Below, piece by piece: positions 41,823 to 50,881 of a stretch of 64,000 bases of DNA. Every line of letters begins with the position of its first letter. Within the stretch, counting starts at the first letter, position 1. A program made the position numbers and the translations under genes. This DNA comes from Bacillota bacterium (lineage in GTDB: Bacteria; Bacillota_I; Bacilli_A; Izemoplasmatales; UBA1188). The notes beneath the pieces are model-generated. The model was given only the letters and a program-made list of their open reading frames with translations. It did no database searches and was not told the origin of the DNA. Where the stretch lies: the NCBI GenBank assembly GCA_023410715.1, contig JAEYPN010000030.1:1-64000 (forward strand). The letters are read 5' to 3'.

Positions 41823-43343
41823 ATGGTAAACTTAGAATACCTAAAAATGTCAGCTTCAAAAAAATTTCTTTACAGGCTAAAGAAGTTTATTACTGCCATT
41901 CCTAATAAAATTCTCGCTTTTTTTAAAGCCATTCCTCGTATATTTGGAAAATTCTTTAAAAAGATTTATTTAGAATTTTTTGATATTTGGAATATTTTTA
42001 AAAAAGGTGATTTCAAGACGCGTATTTCATTTTTAATATTTGGATTTGGCCAAATATTGAGAGGACAAATTTTAAGAGGATTATTATTTTTAATTTTTGA
42101 AATTGTCTTTATCTTATATATGATATGTTTTGGTTGGACTTATCTAGCAGATTTTAAAACACTAGGAACTGTTGCCAGCGAAAAAATATTTAATGAAGAA
42201 CTGATGATTTATGAGACAAAATATTATGATAATAGTATGTTGATCTTGCTTTATGGGTTACTAACAATCTTCTTTATCATTTCCTTCATTTATGTTTGGC
42301 GTTTATGTATTAAACAAAATGGAATTATTCAAGAAATGCAAGAATTAGGTATTAAGCTAAAACATTCTAAAGATGATCTTCGTTCACTTGGTGATGAGCA
42401 ATACTATAAAACACTACTTTCTGTTCCATTACTAGGAATTGTAATCTTTACGGTTTTACCAATTGCATTTATGATTCTTGTAGCTTTTACAAATTATGAT
42501 AGTGGTCACTTACCACCTGGAAAATTATTTACCTGGGTTGGATTAACCAATTTTAAGAAAATTTTTGGCCTTAATGAAAATTCAGGTGATGTAATATTTG
42601 CTAGAACCTTTGGTGATATTTTAATTTGGACATTGGTTTGGGCTTTCTTCGCGACATTTACAAACTACTTTTTAGGAATGATTGTTGCATTAATGATTAA
42701 TAAAAAAGGAATTAAGGGTAAAAAGATTTTTAGAACTATTTTAGTTATGACAATCGCTGTTCCACAATTTATTTCATTACTGCTTGTATCAAGAATGTTT
42801 GCCGAAGATGGTATTATAAATAGCATCTTAAAGCAATTAAGTATTTTACAGCCTAATGGAAAAATTCAATGGCTCACTAATGGTACTTTAGCTAAAATAA
42901 TGGTTATTCTCATTAACATTTGGGTAGGTATTCCGTATCTTATGTTAATTACTACAGGTATTCTAATGAATATTCCTGAAGACTTATATGAATCAGCTAA
43001 AATTGATGGTGCGACACCATTAAAAACATATATGAAAATAACACTTCCTTACATGTTATTTGTTACTACTCCATATTTGATAACGTCCTTTATAGCAAAT
43101 ATTAATAATTTTAATGTTATTTATTTGCTTACAACAGGAGCTCCATTAACCTTAGAATATGCTAATCCGGCGGGTAAAACAGACCTACTTATTACTTGGT
43201 TATATAAATTAACTATGACTCAGTCATCAGATTATAAGATGGCCGCAGTTATTGGTATTATGGTTTTCATCGTAATATCAGTGTTCTCCTTAATTGTGTA
43301 CAATCGTTCCGGTTCAGTTAAAAATGAGGAGGATTTTCAATAA
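41823..43343 (+). CDS. Sugar ABC transporter permease (MalF-like)
   Basis: One of two membrane subunits of the oligosaccharide importer. At 506 residues it is longer than most because of a basic N-terminal extension and two early helices (about 70-165) before the six-helix permease core that begins 'YKTLLSVPLLGIVIFTVLPIAF'. The EAA motif that docks on the ATPase is visible as 'YESAKIDGATPLKTYMKITLP'. AAAGGAGG precedes the ATG. The stop overlaps the next start by one base. Confidence 0.92.
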   Translation: MVNLEYLKMSASKKFLYRLKKFITAIPNKILAFFKAIPRIFGKFFKKIYLEFFDIWNIFKKGDFKTRISFLIFGFGQILRGQILRGLLFLIFEIVFILYMICFGWTYLADFKTLGTVASEKIFNEELMIYETKYYDNSMLILLYGLLTIFFIISFIYVWRLCIKQNGIIQEMQELGIKLKHSKDDLRSLGDEQYYKTLLSVPLLGIVIFTVLPIAFMILVAFTNYDSGHLPPGKLFTWVGLTNFKKIFGLNENSGDVIFARTFGDILIWTLVWAFFATFTNYFLGMIVALMINKKGIKGKKIFRTILVMTIAVPQFISLLLVSRMFAEDGIINSILKQLSILQPNGKIQWLTNGTLAKIMVILINIWVGIPYLMLITTGILMNIPEDLYESAKIDGATPLKTYMKITLPYMLFVTTPYLITSFIANINNFNVIYLLTTGAPLTLEYANPAGKTDLLITWLYKLTMTQSSDYKMAAVIGIMVFIVISVFSLIVYNRSGSVKNEEDFQ

Positions 43344-44194
43344 TGGCTAAAATTGTAAGTAAAAAGAAAAAAGAAAAAAGACAAAATACCATTATTTATA
43401 TCGTCTTAATATTAATGAGTATTATTTGGCTAATCCCTTTCGTTTATCTTGTTTTTCAAGCCTTTAGAGGTGAATCGACATCAATGGTAAATTATATTTT
43501 ACCTAGAAAATGGTCATTTATAAATTTTAAAAAATTATTTAAAGAAACCGAATTTTTAGAATGGTTTAAAAATACGACTATAATTGCGTTAGTCGTTTCA
43601 GTATTTCAATCAATTATTGTTCTTATGGTAAGCTATACTTTATCAAGATTGCGTTTTAGAGGTAGAAAACTATTAATGAATGTTATCTTAGTTTTAGGAA
43701 TGTTTCCGGGATTTATGTCAATGATAGCAGTCTATTTTATTTTAAAACTATTTGGGTTAACCCAAAACATTATCGGCTTAATGCTAATTTATATTGGTAG
43801 TTCGGGAATGGGATACTATATTGCTAAAGGTTATTTTGATACCATTCCTCGCTCACTTGATGATGCTGCAAGAATTGATGGGGCAACACGCCGTACTGTT
43901 TTCTATCAAATTATCATGCCTATGGCTAAGCCAATTGTTATATATACAATATTAATGGCGTTTATGGCTCCTTGGGGAGATTATATGTACGCTTCACTAA
44001 TTAGTCATGGTAATACAAATTCATATAACGTAGCAGTCGGGTTATTCACCTTCCTTGATAAGGAACAAATCAATAATAAATTTACATTATTCTGTGCAGG
44101 CGGAGTGGTTATTGCAATACCAATAACAATCTTGTTCATGTTGCTGCAAAAATACTATGTCGCTGGCGTTACTGGCGGAGCTGTGAAAGGCTAG
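43343..44194 (+). CDS. Sugar ABC transporter permease (MalG-like)
   Basis: The second membrane subunit, 283 residues with six helices. It starts 'KRQNTIIYIVLILMSIIWLIPFVYLVF', and the EAA loop reads 'LDDAARIDGATRRTVFYQII', followed by 'MPMAKPIVIYTILMAFMAPWGDYM', all typical of MalG. It ends in 'AGVTGGAVKG', the conserved C-terminus of this family. It forms a heterodimer with the MalF-like subunit. The ATPase gene follows after 13 bases. Confidence 0.93.
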   Translation: MAKIVSKKKKEKRQNTIIYIVLILMSIIWLIPFVYLVFQAFRGESTSMVNYILPRKWSFINFKKLFKETEFLEWFKNTTIIALVVSVFQSIIVLMVSYTLSRLRFRGRKLLMNVILVLGMFPGFMSMIAVYFILKLFGLTQNIIGLMLIYIGSSGMGYYIAKGYFDTIPRSLDDAARIDGATRRTVFYQIIMPMAKPIVIYTILMAFMAPWGDYMYASLISHGNTNSYNVAVGLFTFLDKEQINNKFTLFCAGGVVIAIPITILFMLLQKYYVAGVTGGAVKG

Positions 44195-44207
44195 GAGGAA
44201 AAAAATT

Positions 44208-46091
44208 ATGGCAAGTGTAAAGTTAAATCATATCTATAAAGTATATCCAAATGGTGTCAAAGCTGTAAATGATTTTTGTTTAGACATCAATAACCGCGAA
44301 TTTATTGTTTTTGTTGGACCATCAGGCTGTGGAAAATCAACAACATTAAGAATGATTGCAGGCCTTGAAGATGTTTCAGCAGGAGAAGTAAGCATTGATG
44401 ATTTAATCGTTAATGATATTGAACCAAAAGACCGTGATATTGCCATGGTTTTTCAAAACTATGCCTTATATCCACATATGACTGTTTATGATAATATGGC
44501 CTTTGGGTTAAGACAAAGAAAAATGGATAAAGAAGAAATTCATAAGCGTGTTGTTGAAGCAGCCGAAATTTTAAATATTACTGATTATTTAGACCGTAAA
44601 CCACGCGCTATGTCTGGTGGTCAAAGACAACGTGTTGCTTTAGGTAGAGCAATCGTAAGAGAACCTAAAGTGTTCTTACTAGATGAACCACTATCTAATC
44701 TTGACGCTAAACTAAGAACCCAAATGCGTAGCGAGATTTTAAAACTTTATCATAAATTAAAAACAACCTTTGTTTATGTAACTCATGATCAAACTGAAGC
44801 AATGACAATGGGAACAAGAATTGTTGTTATGAAAGATGGCTATATCCAACAAAGTGATAAACCAAAGATGCTTTATGAGTATCCAAATAATAAATTTGTG
44901 GCTGGTTTTATTGGTACACCACAAATGAATTTCTTTAAAACAACTTTAGAAAAACAAGAGAATAAAATTAAAATTAATATTTTAGAAATTAATAGTAGTA
45001 TTTATGTTCCTTATGATAAATTTGTTAAAATTATGCCAGAATATTTAGATGGTAAAAAAGAAGTATGGCTAGGAATTAGAGCAGAAAATTTATCAAGTAA
45101 GGAAGAAGATATCAAAAATAACCCTGATGCGACAATTAAATGTAAAGTATCGCATATAGAAGAACTTGGAAATCAAGCTTTAATTTACGCTGATTTACGT
45201 GATAGTTCAACTGTTTCTGAATCTTCAAGTAATATCGTAATTGAAGCCGAACCAGGAACAGAAATTCCTGAAGATACAGAAATCACTATTGCTTTTAATA
45301 CTGACCATATCCATTTCTTTGATGCAGAAAATGAAAATAATATTATGCCACGAATTCCAACTATAAATGTTTTAAACGGTGAAATTAAGAATCAAAAACT
45401 AATTATTGCATCTAAGGAATTTGCTCTACCTAAATTTGTAAAAGAAGTAAATGGTAAATGTAAAGTTACTATTCCATCAGAAGCAGTAATAAATGGAAAA
45501 GTAATTGTTGATGAAGCTTTAGTTGAAGAAATTAATAATGTAAAATTAACACCAATTAAACTAAGTGATGATACTTTCTTATTTACAATAAATGAGGTAA
45601 GTAATAATATTGATTTAGATATGCGTAAAGTAACAATTGAAAAAGATAATGAAGTTATCTTAAAAGCATTACCAAAATTAAACTCTTTAAAAACAAAATT
45701 TGTTAAGAAAAATGTAACAATAGAATATGAAAAAAATGGTAAGACAAAAAATAAAAAAGCCATTGAATTTGGCTTTAATATTGGTAATGTATATTATCCA
45801 TCCCTAGATCATATTAGTGAAAAATTGATTAATTATGGTGGTACTAAAATATTTAATAAGAATTTACGTTTTGATTTTAAACCTGAAGAAATTGTTTTGC
45901 ATGATGATGGAAAAATTCAAGGTAAGGTTTTAGAGTTTTATGAATATGCAAAAGATAAATACGCTAAAGTTGATGTGAATGGAGAAATCATTTACCTTAA
46001 AACTATAAATGATAGAGTAGATTTATCTTTCGATTTAGATTTAGAAAATATATCAGTAGTTGAAGCTGATATTGATATGAAACTTATTTAA
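44208..46091 (+). CDS. msmX: MsmX/UgpC-type ABC ATPase with a long extra C-terminal region
   Basis: Energises the sugar importer. Walker A is at residues 37-45 (GPSGCGKST), the signature in 'MSGGQRQRVALGRA' and Walker B in 'VFLLDEPLSNLDAKL'; the switch His is in 'YVTHDQTEA'. The usual CUT1 ATPase is about 370 residues and ends with an OB/TOBE domain ('EVWLGIRAENLS...DTEITIAFNTDHIHFFD'). Here the protein continues to 627 residues, with a further beta-rich stretch (about 375-627) of unclear origin. Extended MsmK-like ATPases are known in Mollicutes. AGGAGG precedes the ATG. Confidence 0.9.
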   Translation: MASVKLNHIYKVYPNGVKAVNDFCLDINNREFIVFVGPSGCGKSTTLRMIAGLEDVSAGEVSIDDLIVNDIEPKDRDIAMVFQNYALYPHMTVYDNMAFGLRQRKMDKEEIHKRVVEAAEILNITDYLDRKPRAMSGGQRQRVALGRAIVREPKVFLLDEPLSNLDAKLRTQMRSEILKLYHKLKTTFVYVTHDQTEAMTMGTRIVVMKDGYIQQSDKPKMLYEYPNNKFVAGFIGTPQMNFFKTTLEKQENKIKINILEINSSIYVPYDKFVKIMPEYLDGKKEVWLGIRAENLSSKEEDIKNNPDATIKCKVSHIEELGNQALIYADLRDSSTVSESSSNIVIEAEPGTEIPEDTEITIAFNTDHIHFFDAENENNIMPRIPTINVLNGEIKNQKLIIASKEFALPKFVKEVNGKCKVTIPSEAVINGKVIVDEALVEEINNVKLTPIKLSDDTFLFTINEVSNNIDLDMRKVTIEKDNEVILKALPKLNSLKTKFVKKNVTIEYEKNGKTKNKKAIEFGFNIGNVYYPSLDHISEKLINYGGTKIFNKNLRFDFKPEEIVLHDDGKIQGKVLEFYEYAKDKYAKVDVNGEIIYLKTINDRVDLSFDLDLENISVVEADIDMKLI

Positions 46092-46105
46092 TAAGTCTCG
46101 TGCTT

Positions 46106-46158
46106 CAACCCTTAAAGCTTAGCTTGATTTCAAGTTAAACTTTTGGGGTTGTTTTTTT
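46106..46158 (+). terminator. Terminator of the galactan operon
   Basis: CAACCC (46106-46111) pairs with GGGTTG (46146-46151), with further weak pairing in the long loop, and is followed by seven T's. Confidence 0.6.
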
Positions 46159-46167
46159 CAATATCTT

Positions 46168-46196
46168 TTGACAAATATTAGTTTTTATTATATAGT
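46168..46196 (+). promoter_or_regulatory. Promoter of the DUF3737 gene
   Basis: TTGACA (46168-46173), a 17-base spacer and TATAGT (46191-46196). Confidence 0.8.
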
Positions 46197-46214
46197 GATT
46201 AAAAGGTGATAACT

Positions 46215-47057
46215 ATGAAAGAAATTATAAGTAAAAAATTTTTAAATAAAAGAGATTTATATCATGAAACAGATTTAAGACTTATAAATGTTGAATTTAA
46301 AGACTCTTTATCAGCTTTAAAAGAATCAAGTAATGTAAGTTTAGACTCATGTATAATTGATGCAAAGTATTTATTATGGCATACAAACAAAGCAAATATT
46401 TTTAAAACAATAATAAAGAATGATGCCGATAGTTCTATTTGGTATGGCATTGATATTAATATTTCTAAATCAGAAATATTAGCTGATAGAATATTAAGAG
46501 AATGTCAAAAGATTTCTTTATCAAATAATAAAATAAATGGAGCTGAATTTGGCTTTAAATGTTTTGATATAATTGGAAATAATCTTGATATAAATAGTAA
46601 ATATGCTTTCTCAGAAAATAAATATTTGACATTAAACAATAGCAAAATAACAGGCAATTATTTATTTCAGTATAATCAAGACTTATTAATTATGAATAGT
46701 GAAATAACTGGTGATGAAGCATTATGGCATACAAGAGAAGCCTTAATAAAAAATTCAGTAATTAAAGCGGATCGTTTTGGCTGGTATACAAAGGATTTAA
46801 CCTTGGTTAATTGTAAAATAATTGGTAAAGATCCATTTGCCTACTGTGAAGATTTAAAATTAATTGATTGTGAAATGGAAGATGCTTCTAATGCCTTTGA
46901 ATATTCAAGCGTTGAAGCAGATATTAATAGTCATATTGATTCTGTAATTAATCCAAGGTCTGGTTATATAAATGCCAAATCAATAGGAGAAATTATTAAA
47001 ACTGATGATGCAATTTATGAATCAATTACGGAAATAAATATTAGAGAAAAAGAATAA
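46215..47057 (+). CDS. DUF3737-family protein
   Basis: A 280-residue soluble protein of the DUF3737 family, common in lactobacilli and related Firmicutes, with no assigned function. The sequence is a series of short beta-coil units ('SLDSCIIDAKYLLWHTNKANIF', 'ALIKNSVIKADRFGWYTKDLTLV') that suggest a solenoid or beta-helix fold, with the repeated motif LWHT/GWYT. Near the end 'HIDSVINPRSGYINAKSIGEII' is the conserved family tail. A GTG at 46206 is in frame, but AAGGTGAT supports the ATG at 46215. It is a single-gene unit with its own promoter and terminator. Confidence 0.82.
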   Translation: MKEIISKKFLNKRDLYHETDLRLINVEFKDSLSALKESSNVSLDSCIIDAKYLLWHTNKANIFKTIIKNDADSSIWYGIDINISKSEILADRILRECQKISLSNNKINGAEFGFKCFDIIGNNLDINSKYAFSENKYLTLNNSKITGNYLFQYNQDLLIMNSEITGDEALWHTREALIKNSVIKADRFGWYTKDLTLVNCKIIGKDPFAYCEDLKLIDCEMEDASNAFEYSSVEADINSHIDSVINPRSGYINAKSIGEIIKTDDAIYESITEINIREKE

Positions 47058-47073
47058 TTTTATTTTAAAAATA

Positions 47074-47097
47074 TGGAGCATTTATGCTCTTTTTTTA
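47074..47097 (+). terminator. Terminator after the DUF3737 gene
   Basis: GAGCAT (47076-47081) with ATGCTC (47084-47089), then T's up to 47097, directly abutting the next promoter's -35 box. Confidence 0.75.
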
Positions 47098-47126
47098 TTG
47101 ACATCTACTCTTTAAAAGAATATAAT
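47098..47126 (+). promoter_or_regulatory. Perfect consensus promoter of the AbrB-ABC operon
   Basis: TTGACA (47098-47103), exactly 17 bases, then TATAAT (47121-47126). This is the ideal sigma-A promoter. Confidence 0.9.
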
Positions 47127-47127
47127 G

Positions 47128-47152
47128 AAGTAAGAAAAGTAAGAAAAGTAAA
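47128..47152 (+). repeat. 9-bp tandem repeat at the transcription start, candidate AbrB-type operator
   Basis: AAGTAAGAA is repeated at 47128, 47137 and (partly) 47146, immediately behind the -10 box and over the start site. The first gene of the operon encodes an AbrB-type DNA-binding protein, so autoregulation at these repeats is plausible. Confidence 0.45.
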
Positions 47153-47167
47153 TCTAGGGGTGCGAAA

Positions 47168-47380
47168 ATGGAAAAATCAAGTGATGAAAAAAGATTTATA
47201 TTTGGTGTTGTAAAGATTGGCCCTAAAGGTCAAATTGTAATTCCAAAAGAAGCAAGGGAAACATTTAAACTTAATACTGGTGACTCATTAGTAGTTTTAG
47301 GCGATATTAATCAAGGTATTGCTTTAATGAAGGCTAGTGAGTTTTATGCAGTGTACGATAAGATGAAGGAGAATAAATGA
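47168..47380 (+). CDS. AbrB/SpoVT-type DNA-binding regulator
   Basis: A 70-residue swapped-hairpin transcription factor. The AbrB motif is 'GVVKIGPKGQIVIPKEAREFF'-like, seen here as 'VKIGPKGQIVIPKEARETFK' and followed by 'LNTGDSLVVLGD'. Such small regulators often precede ABC-2 exporter genes and repress them. Its stop codon overlaps the start of the ATPase gene (ATGA). GGGGTGCG upstream is a modest ribosome site. It probably controls its own operon. Confidence 0.88.
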   Translation: MEKSSDEKRFIFGVVKIGPKGQIVIPKEARETFKLNTGDSLVVLGDINQGIALMKASEFYAVYDKMKENK

Positions 47381-48111
47381 TGGATGCTATTTTAGTTAAA
47401 AATTTAACAAAAAAATATAAAGATCGTCTAGCCGTTGATAATATATCTTTTAATATTCATGAAGGAGAAATATTTGGCTTACTTGGCTTAAATGGAGCAG
47501 GTAAAACCACAACAATTAAAATCTTGTGTAGCTTAAGTGAAAAGACAAATGGCGAGGTCTACATTTTTGGTAAAAATCTTGATGAAAATGAAGAATATGC
47601 TAAAAAAATTATTAATGTTTCTCCTCAAGAAACTGCAATAGCTCCAAAATTAACTGTTTTAGAGAATTTAATTTTTATGGCTGAAATATATGGAATAGCT
47701 AAAGCAGAAGCAAAGATTAAAGCAAATGAATTACTTAAAACGTTTGATTTAGCTGATAGAGCTAATAGTAAGGTTAAATCACTTTCTGGTGGTATGCAAA
47801 GAAAGTTAAGCATTGCCATGGCACTTATTTCTGAACCTAAAATTATTTTTTTAGATGAACCAACACTTGGGTTAGATGTTTATGCTCGAAGAGAATTATG
47901 GAAAATATTGAAAGATTTAAAGAAGAAGGTCACAATTATTTTAACAACCCATTATCTAGAAGAAGCTGAAGCTTTAGCTGATCGTATTGCGATTTTAGAT
48001 AAAGGTAAAGTTAAAGCGATTGGAACAGCAGAAGAATTAAAAAAAATTAATAATGACACAAATTTTGAGGATGCCTTCTTAAAGTTAACAGAAATGAGGG
48101 AAGTATTATGA
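47377..48111 (+). CDS. ABC-2-type exporter ATPase
   Basis: A 244-residue ATPase of the drug/lipid exporter class (DRA/NodI-like). Walker A is 'GLNGAGKTTT', the signature 'SLSGGMQRKLSIAMAL' and Walker B 'IIFLDEPTLGLD', followed by the switch His in 'TTHYLEEAEAL'. It pairs with the permease encoded next (ATGA overlap). AAGGAG precedes the tandem ATGATG start. The substrate is unknown; regulation by the AbrB-like protein is inferred from the shared operon. Confidence 0.92.
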   Translation: MMDAILVKNLTKKYKDRLAVDNISFNIHEGEIFGLLGLNGAGKTTTIKILCSLSEKTNGEVYIFGKNLDENEEYAKKIINVSPQETAIAPKLTVLENLIFMAEIYGIAKAEAKIKANELLKTFDLADRANSKVKSLSGGMQRKLSIAMALISEPKIIFLDEPTLGLDVYARRELWKILKDLKKKVTIILTTHYLEEAEALADRIAILDKGKVKAIGTAEELKKINNDTNFEDAFLKLTEMREVL

Positions 48112-48839
48112 AAATGATTATCTTTGCGAAAAGAAATTTAAAAGAAATGCTACGGGATCCCATTAGTTTAGCCTTTGGAATTGGTTTACCAGTTGTTTTA
48201 CTTGTTGTCATGTCATTAATTAATAAAAGCATTGATGAAAGTATTAATATTTTTGAAATTGATCGTTTAGCTCCTGGTTTAGCGGTTTTTAGTTTATCTT
48301 TTATTATACTATTTTCAGGCTTGCTTATTGCTTCAGATAGATGTCAGTCATTTATTATTCGTCTATATGCATCGCCACTAAAACCAATTGATTTTATTTT
48401 AGGGTATACTTTACCACTTATTCCCATTGCTTTAATGCAAGGAACAATTTGTTTTGTTGTCGCATTATTTTTAGGTTTAGAATTTAGTTTAAATATATTA
48501 CTAGCAATTCTTCTCATGCTTCCTGGTGCTTTACTTTTCATTAGTATGGGTTTGTTATTTGGTGTTTTATTTAATGATAAAGCAGTAAGTGGTGTATCAT
48601 CAATCTTTGTTCAAGTGGCTGCATTATCATCAGGTATCTGGTTTCCTCTAGAAATTATGGTTAAGTCATTTACAAATTTCTGTTATGCTTTACCATTTGC
48701 ACCAGCCGTAGATATAGTAAAAATGGCATTAACTAATGATTTTTCTAAACTTGGCATTAGACTTTTAGTTATTTTAATATATACAATAGTAATATATTTT
48801 GTAGCTGTTTTAATATTTAAGAAAAAAATGAAGGCTTAA
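48108..48839 (+). CDS. ABC-2-type exporter permease
   Basis: A 243-residue membrane protein with six helices of the ABC-2 family. It begins 'IIFAKRNLKEMLRDPISLAFGIGLPVVLLV' and has the family block 'SSIFVQVAALSSGIWFPLEIM', then 'ALPFAPAVDIVKMAL'. It forms the transmembrane part of the exporter together with the overlapping ATPase gene. Confidence 0.92.
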   Translation: MKMIIFAKRNLKEMLRDPISLAFGIGLPVVLLVVMSLINKSIDESINIFEIDRLAPGLAVFSLSFIILFSGLLIASDRCQSFIIRLYASPLKPIDFILGYTLPLIPIALMQGTICFVVALFLGLEFSLNILLAILLMLPGALLFISMGLLFGVLFNDKAVSGVSSIFVQVAALSSGIWFPLEIMVKSFTNFCYALPFAPAVDIVKMALTNDFSKLGIRLLVILIYTIVIYFVAVLIFKKKMKA

Positions 48840-48870
48840 TTAAAATAATATATAAAAAAGGGGTGACAAA

Positions 48871-49815
48871 ATGTTTTTAAATAGTAAATTAATTCTTTGG
48901 ACCTTTTTAGGTATTATTTTAGTTGTTCTTATTTTAATATTAGTAATAACAAATATTTTCTATGTTTCAACAATTTTAAAAAATGGAGTTAACAAACAAG
49001 TTCCTCTAGATGCAGAATCATGGAAAAATCTTAAAAATAAAATAGATGAAAGAAAAGAATACTTTTTAAGTAAAAATCCAATTAATTTAGAACTTAATTT
49101 TGATGGAACTATTAGAAGAGCGTATTTAAGAGAAAATAAAGAAAGCAATAAGTTAATTATTATAAGTCATGGTTACAGATCTCAAGGTTTAATAGATTAT
49201 TCGCTAATCGCACATTACTATTTAGACTTAGGATTTAACATTCTAGTAGTTGACCATGCCGCTCATGGGAGATCTGATGGAAAGATTATTGGCTTTGGAA
49301 TTAAAGACTATAAGCCCCTACTTGAATGGATAAAATTAATGGATGAAAGATATAATCATCAAATGAAAATATATCTACATGGTATTTCAATGGGGGCTAA
49401 TACAGTCCTACTTTGTGCAAATGGGGATTTACCTTTAAGTGTTAAAGGAATTATCGCCGATTGTGGATATACATCTGCATGGGAAGAATTTAAACATGTT
49501 ACAAAGGGCCAACTTCATTTACCTATTTTTCCATTTCTTTATACCTTAAGGATTGAGGCTTTACTTAGAGCAAAATATGATATTAAAAAAGGTAACACGA
49601 TTGATACTTTAAAAGAAGCTAAAGTTCCTGTTTTATTTATTCATGGTGATAATGATGACTTTGTCCCAATAAAAATGACATATGAAAACTATGAAGCTTG
49701 CATATCTAAGAAAGAATTATTAATTATAAAAGGGGCATCACATGCGATGAGTCATGAGGTTGATCCTGATTTATATGAGAAAAAGGTCTTAGAATTTATC
49801 AGGGAAAATGAATAA
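48871..49815 (+). CDS. Membrane-anchored alpha/beta hydrolase
   Basis: A 314-residue protein with one N-terminal membrane helix (residues 7-30) and an alpha/beta hydrolase domain. The nucleophile Ser173 sits in 'HGISMGAN' (GxSxG), 'ISHGYRSQG' forms the oxyanion HG loop, the Asp lies in 'FIHGDNDDFVP' and the His in 'GASHAMSHE'. The fold resembles YqkD/BAAT-type hydrolases of Firmicutes. The substrate is unknown. It lies 31 bases after the exporter operon and could be co-transcribed. GGGGTGAC precedes the ATG. Confidence 0.85.
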   Translation: MFLNSKLILWTFLGIILVVLILILVITNIFYVSTILKNGVNKQVPLDAESWKNLKNKIDERKEYFLSKNPINLELNFDGTIRRAYLRENKESNKLIIISHGYRSQGLIDYSLIAHYYLDLGFNILVVDHAAHGRSDGKIIGFGIKDYKPLLEWIKLMDERYNHQMKIYLHGISMGANTVLLCANGDLPLSVKGIIADCGYTSAWEEFKHVTKGQLHLPIFPFLYTLRIEALLRAKYDIKKGNTIDTLKEAKVPVLFIHGDNDDFVPIKMTYENYEACISKKELLIIKGASHAMSHEVDPDLYEKKVLEFIRENE

Positions 49816-50183
49816 AAAGTAAAAATGAAAAATCTTGGGTTTATTCCAAGATATTACAAAATTAATATATTGTAATCTTAACATTTACATAGTTAAGTAA
49901 TAGACTTTAAACTATATCTTTTAATTAATATGACTTAGTTATCGGTAAATATTTAAATCTGTTTTAAAAGCTTTTTATTTCTTGTTTATAAAAAAGTTTT
50001 TTTAGGAAAAAATGCTAATTTTTTAGATATTTAACCTTATTGATAACAATTCTTAATTAAGTTATCTTTTTACCCTTAAAAACGCTTAAAAACTGCAAAA
50101 AAACATAAAATTTTGCAAAAAACCATTGAATCTTTTGCATTTTTAGTGTAAAATGGTTTTAGTAATTTTATTGAGGTGAATTA
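49816..50183. other. Intergenic region with a hairpin and a promoter
   Basis: The gap holds a 7-bp hairpin, ATCTTGG/CCAAGAT (49832-49852), without a T run; a stretch of about 250 bases where I see no gene but several TGCAAAA/TTGCA-type words; and a promoter TTGAAT (50126-50131), 17 bases, TAAAAT (50149-50154) for the next gene. Confidence 0.5.
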
Positions 50184-50528
50184 ATGAAAAAAGGAATTAT
50201 TTTAGTTTTAACAGTACTTTTAATGATAACAGTAGGTTTGAGTATTTATTCAATATATAACGTTTTCTATTTTAATTACAATGTTGCGTTAAATTTTGGA
50301 AGTCATTGGTTTCCTGCATGGCTTTTAATTGCTATAGCCCTTTATTTTATTGCCATTTCAATTTTGATTGCTATTTCTTTAGGTAAAGTAATTAAAGATA
50401 AAGAACCATTTGTATTAATTATTGTTACATGTGGTGTAGTAATCTTAGTTCCAGTAATGTTAATCTTATTATCATTAATACCTAATAGTATTAACTGGTT
50501 ATCTTTTTTAAATAAAATAATGAAATAA
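50184..50528 (+). CDS. Small membrane protein, unknown function
   Basis: A 114-residue protein with three hydrophobic helices (about 4-28, 42-65 and 76-98) and a short charged loop (KVIKDKEPF). No family is recognised. GAGGTGAA precedes the ATG and a promoter lies 30 bases further up. A terminator overlaps its end. The next gene encodes another small membrane protein of similar style. Confidence 0.75.
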   Translation: MKKGIILVLTVLLMITVGLSIYSIYNVFYFNYNVALNFGSHWFPAWLLIAIALYFIAISILIAISLGKVIKDKEPFVLIIVTCGVVILVPVMLILLSLIPNSINWLSFLNKIMK

Positions 50529-50551
50529 AGCTTGCTGATGCAAGCTTTTTT
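50528..50551 (+). terminator. Terminator between the small membrane genes
   Basis: The stem AAGCTTGC (50528-50535) with GCAAGCTT (50540-50547), loop TGAT, followed by T's to 50550. The next gene begins only 15 bases later, so readthrough is likely to matter. Confidence 0.7.
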
Positions 50552-50565
50552 AAAAGGTGATATTA

Positions 50566-50874
50566 ATGGATAAAAGAACAAAAATATTTAAGATGTTTTT
50601 TCTTTTTTTAATCCTTTTTGTTGTTGGTGAAATTTTAAATTTTTTAGGCATCCTAATTGGAAATACCTTATCTAATAATTTATTTAATTTAATATTTTTT
50701 TATGTTATAAGAATAATTGGTTATATTCTCATGCTATGCGGAATATTTGCAATTATTTTTTTACTTGTAATTTTAATTATTGATATAATGAATAGAAAGG
50801 CTAATTTAAAGAATATTCTAATTAAAGTTTTAATTATTTTAATTATAACGTGTTTATTAATTTTTACATTATAG
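50566..50874 (+). CDS. Small membrane protein, unknown function
   Basis: A 102-residue protein with three hydrophobic helices; no family is recognised. The frame opens at 50557, but AAAGGTGAT places the start at 50566. It is squeezed between a terminator and the GH18 gene, which starts eight bases after its stop and is probably co-transcribed with it. Confidence 0.7.
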   Translation: MDKRTKIFKMFFLFLILFVVGEILNFLGILIGNTLSNNLFNLIFFYVIRIIGYILMLCGIFAIIFLLVILIIDIMNRKANLKNILIKVLIILIITCLLIFTL

Positions 50875-50881
50875 GTGAATT

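Noticed and set aside
46206..46214. GTG start nine bases upstream for the DUF3737 gene
   Set aside because: AAGGTGAT overlaps this GTG and is correctly spaced for the ATG at 46215.
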